Origin: Mangrovibrevibacter kandeliae
GTDB lineage: Bacteria > Pseudomonadota > Alphaproteobacteria > Rhizobiales > Rhizobiaceae
Direction: 5' to 3'
Assembly: GCF_024519155.1 (NCBI RefSeq)
Contig: NZ_JANIFJ010000001.1
Span: forward strand, 496,001 to 560,000
Length of the DNA stretch: 64,000 nt
The notes under the pieces are model-generated. The model ran no database searches, was not told the origin of the DNA, and worked only from the letters and a program-made list of their open reading frames with translations. Below are positions 36,938 through 44,399 of the stretch, piece by piece. The position numbers and the translations under genes were made by a program. The stretch's first letter is position 1; each line of letters opens with the position of its first letter.

Positions 36938-37444
36938 ATGGCGCATCCGGGGTTCAACGACGCCGAATCGCCACTGGCGCGGCTGGCGATGCGCAAGGGC
37001 CGCACGGGCGAGCCTTTCGTGAGTGCGGAGGAGTTCGCGGCGGGGGAGAGGCTGCGCAGTGTTTTCACCCGCGCCGGGCTGACGCCGGCGATCACGCAGC
37101 GCTGGGAGGCGACGCCGCGGGGAAACGGCGGGGCACGAGGCGCGGGCGATCTCACCGAGGCCGCCCTCGACGCGCGCCGGCGGGTCGAGGCGGCGGTGGA
37201 GGCGGCGGGCCCCGAGCTCGCCGGCGTGCTCCTCGATGTCTGCTGCTTCCTCAAGGGGCTGGAGACGGTGGAGCGCGAGCGGCAATGGCCCGTGCGCTCG
37301 GCCAAGCTGCTGCTGAAGGCCGGACTGGCGGCGCTCGCGCGCCATTACGGCTTCACGGCTGCGCCAACGGCCGACCGAGGGGCGCGCCTTCGGCGGTGGG
37401 GCGCGGCCGATTACCGGCCGTCAGTGGCTGGCAAGGTGTCCTGA
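36938..37444 (+). CDS. DUF6456 domain-containing protein
   Basis: 168 residues. The N-terminal segment (GFNDAESPLARLAMRKGRTG, then EEFAAGERLRSVFTRAGLTP) and a C-terminal helical part (VLLDVCCFLKGLETVERERQ WPVRSAKLLLKAGL, shown in pieces) fit DUF6456, a family of unknown function found mostly in Rhizobiales. It sits directly behind the DnaA domain IV gene, and the two probably act together. The C-terminal helices are reminiscent of phage-type DNA-binding proteins, but I make no functional claim. Convergent with sufE, 9 bp apart. Confidence 0.75.
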   Translation: MAHPGFNDAESPLARLAMRKGRTGEPFVSAEEFAAGERLRSVFTRAGLTPAITQRWEATPRGNGGARGAGDLTEAALDARRRVEAAVEAAGPELAGVLLDVCCFLKGLETVERERQWPVRSAKLLLKAGLAALARHYGFTAAPTADRGARLRRWGAADYRPSVAGKVS

Positions 37445-37453
37445 CGCTGGCGT

Positions 37454-37879
37454 TCAGGCGGGAGCATCGATGGCGCGACGGGCGTCGGTCTTGATGCGGG
37501 TGACCATGGATCGCAACCCGTTGGATCGCTGCGGCGTCAGGTGCTCCTCCAGGCCGAGGCGGGCGAAAACGGCCTCGGCATCGGTGGCAAGGATCGCAGC
37601 CGCGTCGCGTCCCGAGAAGAGGGCAAGGGTGATGGCGACGAGCCCGCGCACGATGTGGGCGTCCGATTCGCCCTCGTAGAACAGATGCGGCGGGGCGGCG
37701 GTGTCGGTGCGCCCGACGAGCCAGACCTGGCTGACGCAGCCCTGCACCTTGTTCGCGTCGGTGAGGGCTTCCGGCGGCAGTTGCGGCAACTGGCGGCCAA
37801 GCTCGATCAGGTAGCGGTAGCGATCTTCCCAGTCGTCGAGCAGTTCGAAATCTTCGATGATGGTCTCGATCGGGGGCAT
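37454..37879 (-). CDS. sufE: SufE cysteine desulfuration accessory protein
   Basis: 141 residues; activates the desulfurase SufS and accepts its sulfur for Fe-S cluster assembly. The start MPPIETIIEDFELLDDWEDR at 37879 is the family N-terminus. The acceptor Cys lies in NKVQGCVSQVWL, and SDAHIVRGLVAITLALFSG is the conserved helix. The rest of the suf operon is not in the window. It is followed on its 3' side by the convergent DUF6456 gene, and on its 5' side lies the DUF5330 gene, also minus strand. Confidence 0.95.
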   Translation of the reverse strand: MPPIETIIEDFELLDDWEDRYRYLIELGRQLPQLPPEALTDANKVQGCVSQVWLVGRTDTAAPPHLFYEGESDAHIVRGLVAITLALFSGRDAAAILATDAEAVFARLGLEEHLTPQRSNGLRSMVTRIKTDARRAIDAPA

Positions 37880-37962
37880 GGCATCCGAAGCTCGCGGCGC
37901 GGGCGGAGCCCGCAAGACGGCCCGGATATAGGCGGTCCTCGGCGGCTTGTCAGGCCGTCACG

Positions 37963-38460
37963 TCAGGCGCGGGGCGCCGGCGTCGGAACGGGGACACGGG
38001 AGCTCGCCTCGACCGGCAGACGCATCGAGGGGCGATCCGCGACGAGCGTGGCGTCCGGCTGCGGCGGCGTGTAGGCGCGCGGCAGCGCACGGGCCGGAGC
38101 GGCGGACATGGCGGCCACGGACGCCGAGGGGTCCGTTGCGACATCGATCACGGGCTGAACCGCGCCGGTGGCCATGAGATCGACGGGTGCGGCGCCGGGA
38201 GTGGCCATGCGGTCGCCGACGACCTGATAGGCGATGGCGAGGCCGTCGCCGATGCGTTCGCCGGCGAACCCGGCAAACTCGCGACCGGCGGTGCAGGCCT
38301 GGGGCGAGCGGTCGCAGAAGCCGCCGAGATCCTGCAGCGCTTCCTCGGCACCGACAAGCGCCGTTGCGAACGACATGGTGCTCTTGCCGTCGCTGCCGGT
38401 GCCCGGCAGCATGAAGGCGATGAGACCGAGCCAAAACGCTGATTTGAGGATGAACCGCAT
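37963..38460 (-). CDS. DUF5330 domain protein, exported or membrane-anchored
   Basis: 165 residues. The N-terminus RFILKSAFWLGLIAFMLPG is a signal or anchor helix. It is followed by MSFATALVGAEEALQDLGGF and a short conserved Cys pair (CDRSPQACTAG), which mark DUF5330, a Rhizobiales family of unknown function. The C-terminal half is Pro/Ala-rich and probably disordered. It lies between sufE (same strand) and a divergent DivJ-like kinase, a neighbourhood common in Rhizobiales genomes. Confidence 0.75.
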   Translation of the reverse strand: MRFILKSAFWLGLIAFMLPGTGSDGKSTMSFATALVGAEEALQDLGGFCDRSPQACTAGREFAGFAGERIGDGLAIAYQVVGDRMATPGAAPVDLMATGAVQPVIDVATDPSASVAAMSAAPARALPRAYTPPQPDATLVADRPSMRLPVEASSRVPVPTPAPRA

Positions 38461-38768
38461 CCCGTTGCCCCGTGATCCCCGTTGCGGTTCCGAAAGTCGC
38501 TTCGGCCGCTTCCTGTTCCCGAGACCATCAATTGCACAGGAGGATCGAAGGCCGCGTTGAGCCGGCCCCCGGAATTTAATTCAAAATCGAACGATCGCCT
38601 GCTGCGCCCGTGTTTGCAGGGGCTGAAGCCGGAATACCGCAGCCGATCCGTTGCAAGGCTTTGGTTTATGCCTTCCTTAAATGGTTCGCCGCATCATGAG
38701 GGACAGACGGTTGCGGCCTCCGCTTGGAAGGCCGACGGCCGCCGGTGTCGATCGAGTTGCAGGTGCGT
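38461..38768. other. Divergent promoter region between DUF5330 and the DivJ-like kinase
   Basis: 308 bp with no convincing gene. The AT-rich stretch 38570-38590 (AATTTAATTCAAAATC) and another at 38650-38680 (TTGCAAGGCTTTGG, CCTTAAAT) are the likely promoter zones. No full CtrA box was found in it, and no terminator is visible. Confidence 0.4.
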
Positions 38769-40616
38769 ATGACGAGCGGGCACAACACGCGGATGGAGCC
38801 GAGCGACAGCCGCGCCGTCGCCGCCCTCACATACGGGCTCAGCCGCTGCGAGGCGCTGGTGTCGCCCTGTGTCGAGGATGAGGGCGAGCGCTGGCAGCAG
38901 GCCGGGGCCGTCGGGGTCTTCCTCCTGTCAGGGCTGGCGGCTGCGCTTGCGTGTCCGCTGGTGGCGATGACGGCCGGCGGACTTCCCGCCGGGGCGAGCC
39001 TTGCCGTGGTCGCGGGTCTGTTCTTCGTCGCGGCAGCGGCGCTCGCCGCCAGCGGGCGGCTCGAGACGGTCGTCGGCTTCACCATGGCCTGTGCGACGGC
39101 GCTCGTCGCAGGCCTCGCGATGATCGACGGCGGCATCGCCTCGCCGCTTCTCTTTCTGCTGGCGATCGGCCCGCTGCAGGCCTCGATTGCCGGCCGCCGC
39201 CGCCGCGCCCTTACTGCCGCTGCCGGGGCCTGCCTCGCGCTGGCCGGGGTTGCCGCGGCGAGCCTTGCAGGCTTCTGCGCGCAGGTCATCGATCCCGGGG
39301 CGACTGCGCCCATCGCCATGGCGCTCCTCATCGCCTACGCCGCTCTGGGCGGCGCGAGCGTCCGAAGGACCGCGCCGGCGCCGGCACGGAACGAGGCGCC
39401 CGCCGCCGACACCAGCCTGTCGGACCTGATCGCCCACGCGCTGAAGCCTGCCACCCTGACACTCCTGCCTGGCGGCACGGACGTTCTGGTGTCGAGCGAA
39501 GCGGGCGGACACCTGTCCATATCGGCCGGCCGCCGCCGCATCGAGGTGCTGCTCGAGCGCGTCCACGTGACCGATCGCGTGGTGCTCCTGCAGACCGTCG
39601 ACGGCGTGCGGTCCGGTACGCCGCGTGCCCACTGCGAGGTGCGTGTGCGCGCCGGAGCGGATGCCGGGCAGTGGCGGCGCGTGACGCTGGATTTCGCAGC
39701 CGCGCGAGGCGCGGCCGGCGTTCCGGCGGCCATCCATGCGGTGCTGCGCGAGAGCGAAGTGGCGCAGGCAGAGCTCTCGCAGCTGCAGGAGGCGCTCGAG
39801 CAGGCCCGCAGCGCATCCGAATCGAAGAGCTCCTTCCTGGCGACGGTAAGCCACGAGTTGCGCACGCCACTGAACGCCATCATCGGCTTTGCCGACCTTC
39901 TCGACATGGAATTCTTCGGCGGCTTCGAGAGCAGCCAGCAGAAGGAGTATGTCGGCCTGATCCGCCAGTCGGGCCAGCACCTCCTCTCGGTGGTCAACAG
40001 CCTGCTGGACATGTCCAAGATCGAGGCCGGGCGCTACGAGCTGTTCCTCGAGCCCTTCCGGGGGGCCGAACTGATCACCGCCGCGGCGGACATGATGCGG
40101 GCGGAAGCGGAGAAGAAGGGCCTGACGCTGGACGTGCGGGCCGAGTGCGGCGACGCCACCCTCGTCGCCGACCGGCGCGCCTGCCAGCAGATGCTGATCA
40201 ACCTCCTCGCCAACGCCATCAAGTTCACCGAGACCGGGATCGTGACGCTGGAAAGCCGCGTCGAGGCAGACAGCTTCGTGTTCGCGGTCGCCGACACCGG
40301 GATCGGCATTCCCCAAGACGCGATCGGCCGGCTCGGCCGGCCCTTCGTGCAGATCTCGAGCGGCCTGTCGCGCCAGTACGAAGGCACCGGCCTCGGCCTG
40401 TCGCTGGTCAAGGGCCTGAGCGAGCTGCATCACGGCTCGATGCAGATCACCAGCGAGCAGGGGCTCGGCACGATGGTCGCCGTGCGCCTGCCGCTCAATG
40501 CCTCGACAGGTGGCGAGGATCTTCGCAATCCGACCGAAAATGTCGTAGCCCTGACCCATGCCCGCAAGACAGCCAATGCCAGCACGCACTCTTCGTCCAC
40601 GCGCCGCATCGCGTAG
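38769..40616 (+). CDS. divJ: Multi-pass membrane histidine kinase, DivJ-like
   Basis: About 615 residues. The N-terminal region (about 20-185) holds several transmembrane helices (VFLLSGLAAALACPLVAM, ASLAVVAGLFFVAAAALA). A weak PAS-like segment comes next, then the kinase core with His in LATVSHELRTPLNAIIGF, N-box LINLLANAIKFT, DTGIGIPQDAIGRLGRPF and GTGLGLSLVKGL. Its multi-pass form and neighbours (DUF5330, peptidoglycan-binding protein, DUF1491) match the DivJ kinase of Rhizobiales, which phosphorylates the cell-cycle regulator DivK. The symbol is a family-level call. Starts at 38724 and 38793 are also possible. Confidence 0.7.
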   Translation: MTSGHNTRMEPSDSRAVAALTYGLSRCEALVSPCVEDEGERWQQAGAVGVFLLSGLAAALACPLVAMTAGGLPAGASLAVVAGLFFVAAAALAASGRLETVVGFTMACATALVAGLAMIDGGIASPLLFLLAIGPLQASIAGRRRRALTAAAGACLALAGVAAASLAGFCAQVIDPGATAPIAMALLIAYAALGGASVRRTAPAPARNEAPAADTSLSDLIAHALKPATLTLLPGGTDVLVSSEAGGHLSISAGRRRIEVLLERVHVTDRVVLLQTVDGVRSGTPRAHCEVRVRAGADAGQWRRVTLDFAAARGAAGVPAAIHAVLRESEVAQAELSQLQEALEQARSASESKSSFLATVSHELRTPLNAIIGFADLLDMEFFGGFESSQQKEYVGLIRQSGQHLLSVVNSLLDMSKIEAGRYELFLEPFRGAELITAAADMMRAEAEKKGLTLDVRAECGDATLVADRRACQQMLINLLANAIKFTETGIVTLESRVEADSFVFAVADTGIGIPQDAIGRLGRPFVQISSGLSRQYEGTGLGLSLVKGLSELHHGSMQITSEQGLGTMVAVRLPLNASTGGEDLRNPTENVVALTHARKTANASTHSSSTRRIA

Positions 40617-41382
40617 CCTGCTCTCCCGGATCGGGGGAGGCGCCTGGCGCATCGCCGGCGTGGCTGGCGGTGCCGTGGCCGCGCGCCCGGCCCTGTCGGG
40701 CGGCATGGCCGCCTTTGCCTTGATGGCGGCCGCCATCACCGGCAATGCGTTCTTCGCCCAGCCGGGGCGGCATCCGAAGCCGATGCTCGTGACGCGGCTC
40801 GACGCAGCACAAGCTGGCACCACGCAGACGGCGACCGCTCAGCCTGCGGACGATGGCGCGCCCGTGCCGATCGTGGTGGAGACGCAGACGGCGCTCGCCC
40901 GCCTCGGGCTTTACGACGCGCCGATCGACGGCCGGCCGGGACCGCGCACCAGCGCCGCGATCAGCCGCTTCCAGACCGCCAACGCCCTGCCCGTCGACGG
41001 GCAGGCGACGCCGCGGCTGCTATCGACGCTTCAGGCGGCGCTGGTCCCCACCGCGAGCGGGACGCAGTATGCCAGCGCCGAGACCGGCGTCGCGGACGAC
41101 CGGACCGGCGCCATCCGCGGCGGCGCCACGTCCGCCGCCAGCGACACGCTGGATCCGGCGATCGGCGCCGAGGTCGACGGTCTGCCGCAGGACGAACTCG
41201 TGCGCCGCATCCAGGAAGCGCTGGCGTCGGCCGGCGTTGCGCCGCTGAAAGCCGACGGCATCGCGGGCCGCGAGACGCGCACGGCGATCGCGACCTTCGA
41301 GGCGCTGGAGGGCATGGACGTCACCGGGGCCCCGAGGCCGCGCATCCTGAAGCGCCTGATCTCGGTCGGCGCGGCCGAGTGA
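40558..41382 (+). CDS. Membrane-anchored protein with two peptidoglycan-binding domains
   Basis: 274 residues. An N-terminal transmembrane segment (about 45-70) puts the rest in the periplasm. Two PG_binding_1-type repeats follow: ALARLGLYDAPIDGRPGPRT (about 110-155) and IQEALASAGVAPLKADGIAG (about 215-265). Such repeats hold proteins on the cell wall and are usually joined to an enzyme, but none is seen here. The start overlaps the kinase gene by 59 bp and the stop overlaps DUF1491 (ATGA), so the three are tightly coupled. The link to a cell-cycle kinase hints at a wall or division role. Confidence 0.8.
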   Translation: MPARQPMPARTLRPRAASRSLLSRIGGGAWRIAGVAGGAVAARPALSGGMAAFALMAAAITGNAFFAQPGRHPKPMLVTRLDAAQAGTTQTATAQPADDGAPVPIVVETQTALARLGLYDAPIDGRPGPRTSAAISRFQTANALPVDGQATPRLLSTLQAALVPTASGTQYASAETGVADDRTGAIRGGATSAASDTLDPAIGAEVDGLPQDELVRRIQEALASAGVAPLKADGIAGRETRTAIATFEALEGMDVTGAPRPRILKRLISVGAAE

Positions 41383-41717
41383 GCGCCCGGCTCACCAGCG
41401 CCTTCTTCGTCTCGCAGCTGACGCGGCGCCTGTTTTCGGACGGTGGATTTGCAAGCGTGCTGCGCAGCGGCGCGGAGGCGGCCGGTGCCGTCTACGTCGT
41501 GACCCGCATGCGCGACGGAACGATCCAACTCTACGGCCCGGCCAGCCAGACGCATGTGGCCGAGGACGGCGAGCGCCGCTTCATGGCCGAACAGGTCGAG
41601 GACGAGGCCGCGCTGGGCGCGAGAATGGAGCGCGAGGCCCGGTTCGATCCGGATTACTGGCTGGTGGAGATCGAGACCGCAACGCCGGAGCGTTATCTCG
41701 ACATCGTTGCCGTCTGA
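41379..41717 (+). CDS. DUF1491 family protein
   Basis: 112 residues. RLTSAFFVSQLTRRLFSDGG and AEAAGAVYVVTRMRDGTIQL followed by RFDPDYWLVEIETATPERYL are the characteristic segments of DUF1491, a small cytoplasmic family of unknown function in Alphaproteobacteria. It overlaps the peptidoglycan-binding protein gene by 4 bp and is convergent with the DUF2336 gene 20 bp away. Functional information is lacking beyond its place in this operon. Confidence 0.85.
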   Translation: MSARLTSAFFVSQLTRRLFSDGGFASVLRSGAEAAGAVYVVTRMRDGTIQLYGPASQTHVAEDGERRFMAEQVEDEAALGARMEREARFDPDYWLVEIETATPERYLDIVAV

Positions 41718-41737
41718 GCCTCGGCCCGCGGCTTTCG

Positions 41738-42853
41738 TCAGCCCGTGGTGCGGCGTGTGGTCGAGGCGGGAGAGGTGGACGGACGGGTGGCGCGGCGGCC
41801 GAAGGAAGCCGCCTGCGGCCGGTCGAGGCCGAGCGCCTGCGGCTGGTGACGCTTGACGCGTCGCGCCGGCTCGGCAGCCTCCCGCAGAAGCTCGCGGCAC
41901 TCCTCGCAGCGCAGGGCCCGGTAGAGCCGCTTGGTGCGGTCGAACTGCGCGATGTCGAGCCCGATCTGCGGCTTGACCATCATCATGATCGTCAGCGCGT
42001 CGGTGGCGCCGAAATTCAGCGCCTTCATCGCCACCGCCAGATCCTCGCCGGCCGGATCGGCCACGAGCTTCGCGAGCCGCTCGTCCGAAAGGGAGAAGAG
42101 GTCGGCGAGACGGCGATAGAAGCGCTCGGTGTTGCCGTCGGCCGCAAGCTGGCGCAACTGGCGGATGTCGGCCGCACGTTCGTCCAGAACGGCCTGACGC
42201 CCACCCGGCTGAGCCAGGCGTCGAAGCGCCTCCCGCACACCGGCCGCAGAGGGCTTCGCAGGCGTGGGGGCGGGTGCGTCTGCGGCTGGGTCGACGAGTT
42301 CGGGAGCCAGCGGAGGCGGCTCGATCTCGCGCAGGCGCTCGGCAAGCTCGCCGCCCGCCACATCAAGGTCCATTGCGGCAGTGTCGGATGGGCCGAGGGC
42401 TGCGCCGACGGGGGCGACCGCTGCGGGTGCGCCGTCGCCGGGCTTTGCGGGCTGCTCCGGCTCGGGATGCAGGAGAAAGTCGGGACGGCGCAGATCGGCG
42501 ATCCGCCGCAGCTCCGGATCGGGCGACAGCGACAGGATCTCGACATCCTCCTCGGTCAGCAGCGGGCTGGCGCAGAGGAAGGGGCCGGCGATCTCGGCGG
42601 ACGACGCCAGAAGCTTCTCGGTCACCGAGCGCGGCACCACCCGCATCGCTGCGAGCGACTCCGCCACATTGCGGCGGGTCGCGGCCGACAGGCTATCCCA
42701 CACGGGGGCGACCAGTTCGCCGAACTGTGCAGCCTGGCGAAAGCTCGGATAGCGCAACGATCCGTAGTTGGCCGCCGCCGCATCGACGATCGCATCGAAG
42801 CCGTCGAGGTGGCGCTTTTCAAGCGACCGGAAGAGGCGCGGCGCTGCGGTCAT
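41738..42853 (-). CDS. DUF2336 domain protein
   Basis: 371 residues. The N-terminal helical domain (RRNVAESLAAMRVVPRSVTE, then LLTEEDVEILSLSPDPELRR) is the HEAT-like DUF2336 region of Alphaproteobacteria. A long Pro/Ala linker (about 130-215) and a second helical part follow (FYRRLADLFSLSDERLAKLV, VKPQIGLDIAQFDRTKRLYR). Function unknown. A CtrA-like site lies about 60-75 bp upstream of the ATG. Convergent with the DivJ-like operon. Confidence 0.8.
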   Translation of the reverse strand: MTAAPRLFRSLEKRHLDGFDAIVDAAAANYGSLRYPSFRQAAQFGELVAPVWDSLSAATRRNVAESLAAMRVVPRSVTEKLLASSAEIAGPFLCASPLLTEEDVEILSLSPDPELRRIADLRRPDFLLHPEPEQPAKPGDGAPAAVAPVGAALGPSDTAAMDLDVAGGELAERLREIEPPPLAPELVDPAADAPAPTPAKPSAAGVREALRRLAQPGGRQAVLDERAADIRQLRQLAADGNTERFYRRLADLFSLSDERLAKLVADPAGEDLAVAMKALNFGATDALTIMMMVKPQIGLDIAQFDRTKRLYRALRCEECRELLREAAEPARRVKRHQPQALGLDRPQAASFGRRATRPSTSPASTTRRTTG

Positions 42854-42911
42854 GAGGTTCCGAAAGGTTTACGCAAGGGTTTCCATGGAAAGGAGGATTA
42901 AGCCGGAATTC

Positions 42912-42926
42912 TTAGCAAGCTGTTAA
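42912..42926. promoter_or_regulatory. CtrA-like box upstream of DUF2336
   Basis: TTAG-CAAGCTG-TTAA matches 7 of 8 fixed bases of TTAA-N7-TTAA. It lies 59-73 bp upstream of the DUF2336 ATG on the minus strand and 81 bp upstream of the small plus-strand ORF. Spacing fits a promoter element for the former. Confidence 0.4.
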
Positions 42927-43006
42927 CTGTGCGCCGTCTATTTGCTCTGTGAGGGCTTCGGTCTGACCAGTGTCCTCGTCGGTGGGAATGAAATCGAGTG
43001 GTTGAG

Positions 43007-43159
43007 ATGGCAGTCGTTCTGAGACTACCGGATCGCTCTCCGGCGATCCCCGATGAGGCGCCCGCACCGGTGCGCGAGCCGTCGCAGACGGCCGAGATCC
43101 ACATTCTGCCCTGCGTTCGGCGGGAGTATCTGGACGGACGCAGCACCACCGGCCGGTGA
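43007..43159 (+). CDS. Possible small protein (50 residues)
   Basis: ATG at 43007 to TGA at 43159, 50 residues: a Pro/Glu-rich N-terminal half, then AEIHILPCVRREYLDGRSTT. The pattern of a short disordered start followed by a conserved-looking ILP-x-VRREYL core resembles very small Rhizobiales proteins often left unannotated. The ribosome-binding site is weak (GAGTGG). It sits alone between the DUF2336 and DUF1254-like genes, convergent with the latter. Confidence 0.45.
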   Translation: MAVVLRLPDRSPAIPDEAPAPVREPSQTAEIHILPCVRREYLDGRSTTGR

Positions 43160-43168
43160 TGCCCCGCG

Positions 43169-43762
43169 TCAGCCGGCGGCGGGATCGGCCGTCGCGCAGG
43201 TGACCGATCGCATGAAGGCGTCCACGGATGGCCGCTCACTCTCCTCGTCGACCAGCGCACGCAGCGTGAGATAGCCCTCGTCGATGTCGACCTCGACGGG
43301 GATCACGGTTTCGCCCGGGTCGGTCGAGGCCGCCTGGGCATCCACCAACTGCTCGGGCGTGCCGACGAGGAGATCGAACTGACCTGCGACCGCAGAGCGG
43401 TCGTTGATGCTGTACACGTTGTCGCCGCGGCGGCTGTAGACGGAGGCCGACCAGAAATCCACGGCGCCATCGGCGGTCAGCCGGACCGGGCCTTCGGCGA
43501 CCGAGAAGCGGCAGCCTACGGTCACGAAGGCGGGGTCGACGAAGGCGAAGTCATGCAGCGCCGACCCTTCGGCCTGTGCGACGGGCCCATTCGCGCGCGA
43601 TCGCAAGGCATCGATGCGCACCACCTCGAACATCGAGCCGAGACGCTGGAGACGCCCCCAGGCATCGTTCTCAGCCACCTGCGGCATCGTGAAGATGACT
43701 GCGATGTGCACGATCGCGGCCCCGACGAGGCCCATCAGGACGGCGAGTGCGAGCCTAAGCAT
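43169..43762 (-). CDS. DUF1254-like envelope protein
   Basis: 197 residues with an N-terminal membrane helix (RLALAVLMGLVGAAIVHIAVI). The body (NDAWGRLQRLGSMFEVVRID, then FVDPAFVTVGCRFSVAEGPV and WSASVYSRRGDNVYSINDRS) fits the short Rhizobiales form of DUF1254. DUF1254 and DUF1214 are joined in one protein in many bacteria; here they are separate adjacent genes. It overlaps the DUF1214-like gene by 8 bp and follows the penicillin-binding protein in the same operon. The role is unknown; the membrane anchor suggests a periplasmic site. Confidence 0.75.
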   Translation of the reverse strand: MLRLALAVLMGLVGAAIVHIAVIFTMPQVAENDAWGRLQRLGSMFEVVRIDALRSRANGPVAQAEGSALHDFAFVDPAFVTVGCRFSVAEGPVRLTADGAVDFWSASVYSRRGDNVYSINDRSAVAGQFDLLVGTPEQLVDAQAASTDPGETVIPVEVDIDEGYLTLRALVDEESERPSVDAFMRSVTCATADPAAG

Positions 43763-44399
43763 GGTTGCAGCCCGTCGCGACGATCCGGGGCATTTCGAGT
43801 TCTCCGAGGCCGCTGCTGGAGCTCGCGGGCGTGTCGTAGAGCGTCAGGGACAGCGCGTAGGCGCCGGTGCCGGAGACGGAGAGCCAGTTCCCCGGGGCGG
43901 CGAGCGGTCCGACGGCGATGTCGGCGCCGTTGTCCTCGCGCCGCATCAGGTTGGTCGAGACGAGCCAGCCCGGCTGTCCCTGCCGCGCCTGCACCAACCG
44001 CCCTTCCAGCGTGAACGGCGCCAGCGTCCAGACGCGGGCCGGCGGCGTCGGGCCTTCCAGCCGGTAGCTGCACTGGCGCAGGAGGGGGGCGCCCGCCGAA
44101 TCGCGCGTGGCGCGGAAGGCGATCCCCTCGCCAATGCCGAGCGTCAGGTTGCCGTCGCGGGCGAGCCGCGCCTTCGAATAGGGGTCGGCGTCGACCGAAC
44201 CGGCGGTGGGATTGGCCTCCCAAGGGCCGACCGATTCGGTGCCGACATCCTCCGACCGGTCGAGGGCGTAGCGGGCGGACCAGCCGCCGAAGCCGAGCGC
44301 AATCGCGAGCGCCAGGGCGAGGGATACGAGATACAGCATCGGGCGGAACGCGAGCGAGTGAGGATGATACGCTCTACCGCCGTCCCACCGCATTGTCAT
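43755..44399 (-). CDS. DUF1214-like envelope protein
   Basis: 214 residues. An N-terminal transmembrane helix (MLYLVSLALALAIALGFGGW, about 21-40) precedes a C-terminal beta-rich domain with segments such as ARVWTLAPFTLEGRLVQA, GWLVSTNLMRREDNGADIAV and SLTLYDTPASSSSGLGEL, typical of DUF1214. It overlaps the end of the upstream PBP gene by 26 bp and the DUF1254-like gene downstream by 8 bp, so all three are cotranscribed and translationally linked. Function unknown; linkage to a wall synthase suggests an envelope task. Confidence 0.8.
   Translation of the reverse strand: MTMRWDGGRAYHPHSLAFRPMLYLVSLALALAIALGFGGWSARYALDRSEDVGTESVGPWEANPTAGSVDADPYSKARLARDGNLTLGIGEGIAFRATRDSAGAPLLRQCSYRLEGPTPPARVWTLAPFTLEGRLVQARQGQPGWLVSTNLMRREDNGADIAVGPLAAPGNWLSVSGTGAYALSLTLYDTPASSSSGLGELEMPRIVATGCNHA

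Noticed and set aside
38570-38690. CtrA site upstream of the DivJ-like kinase
   Set aside because: TTAATTC and TTAAATGG occur, but neither has a second half at the right spacing.
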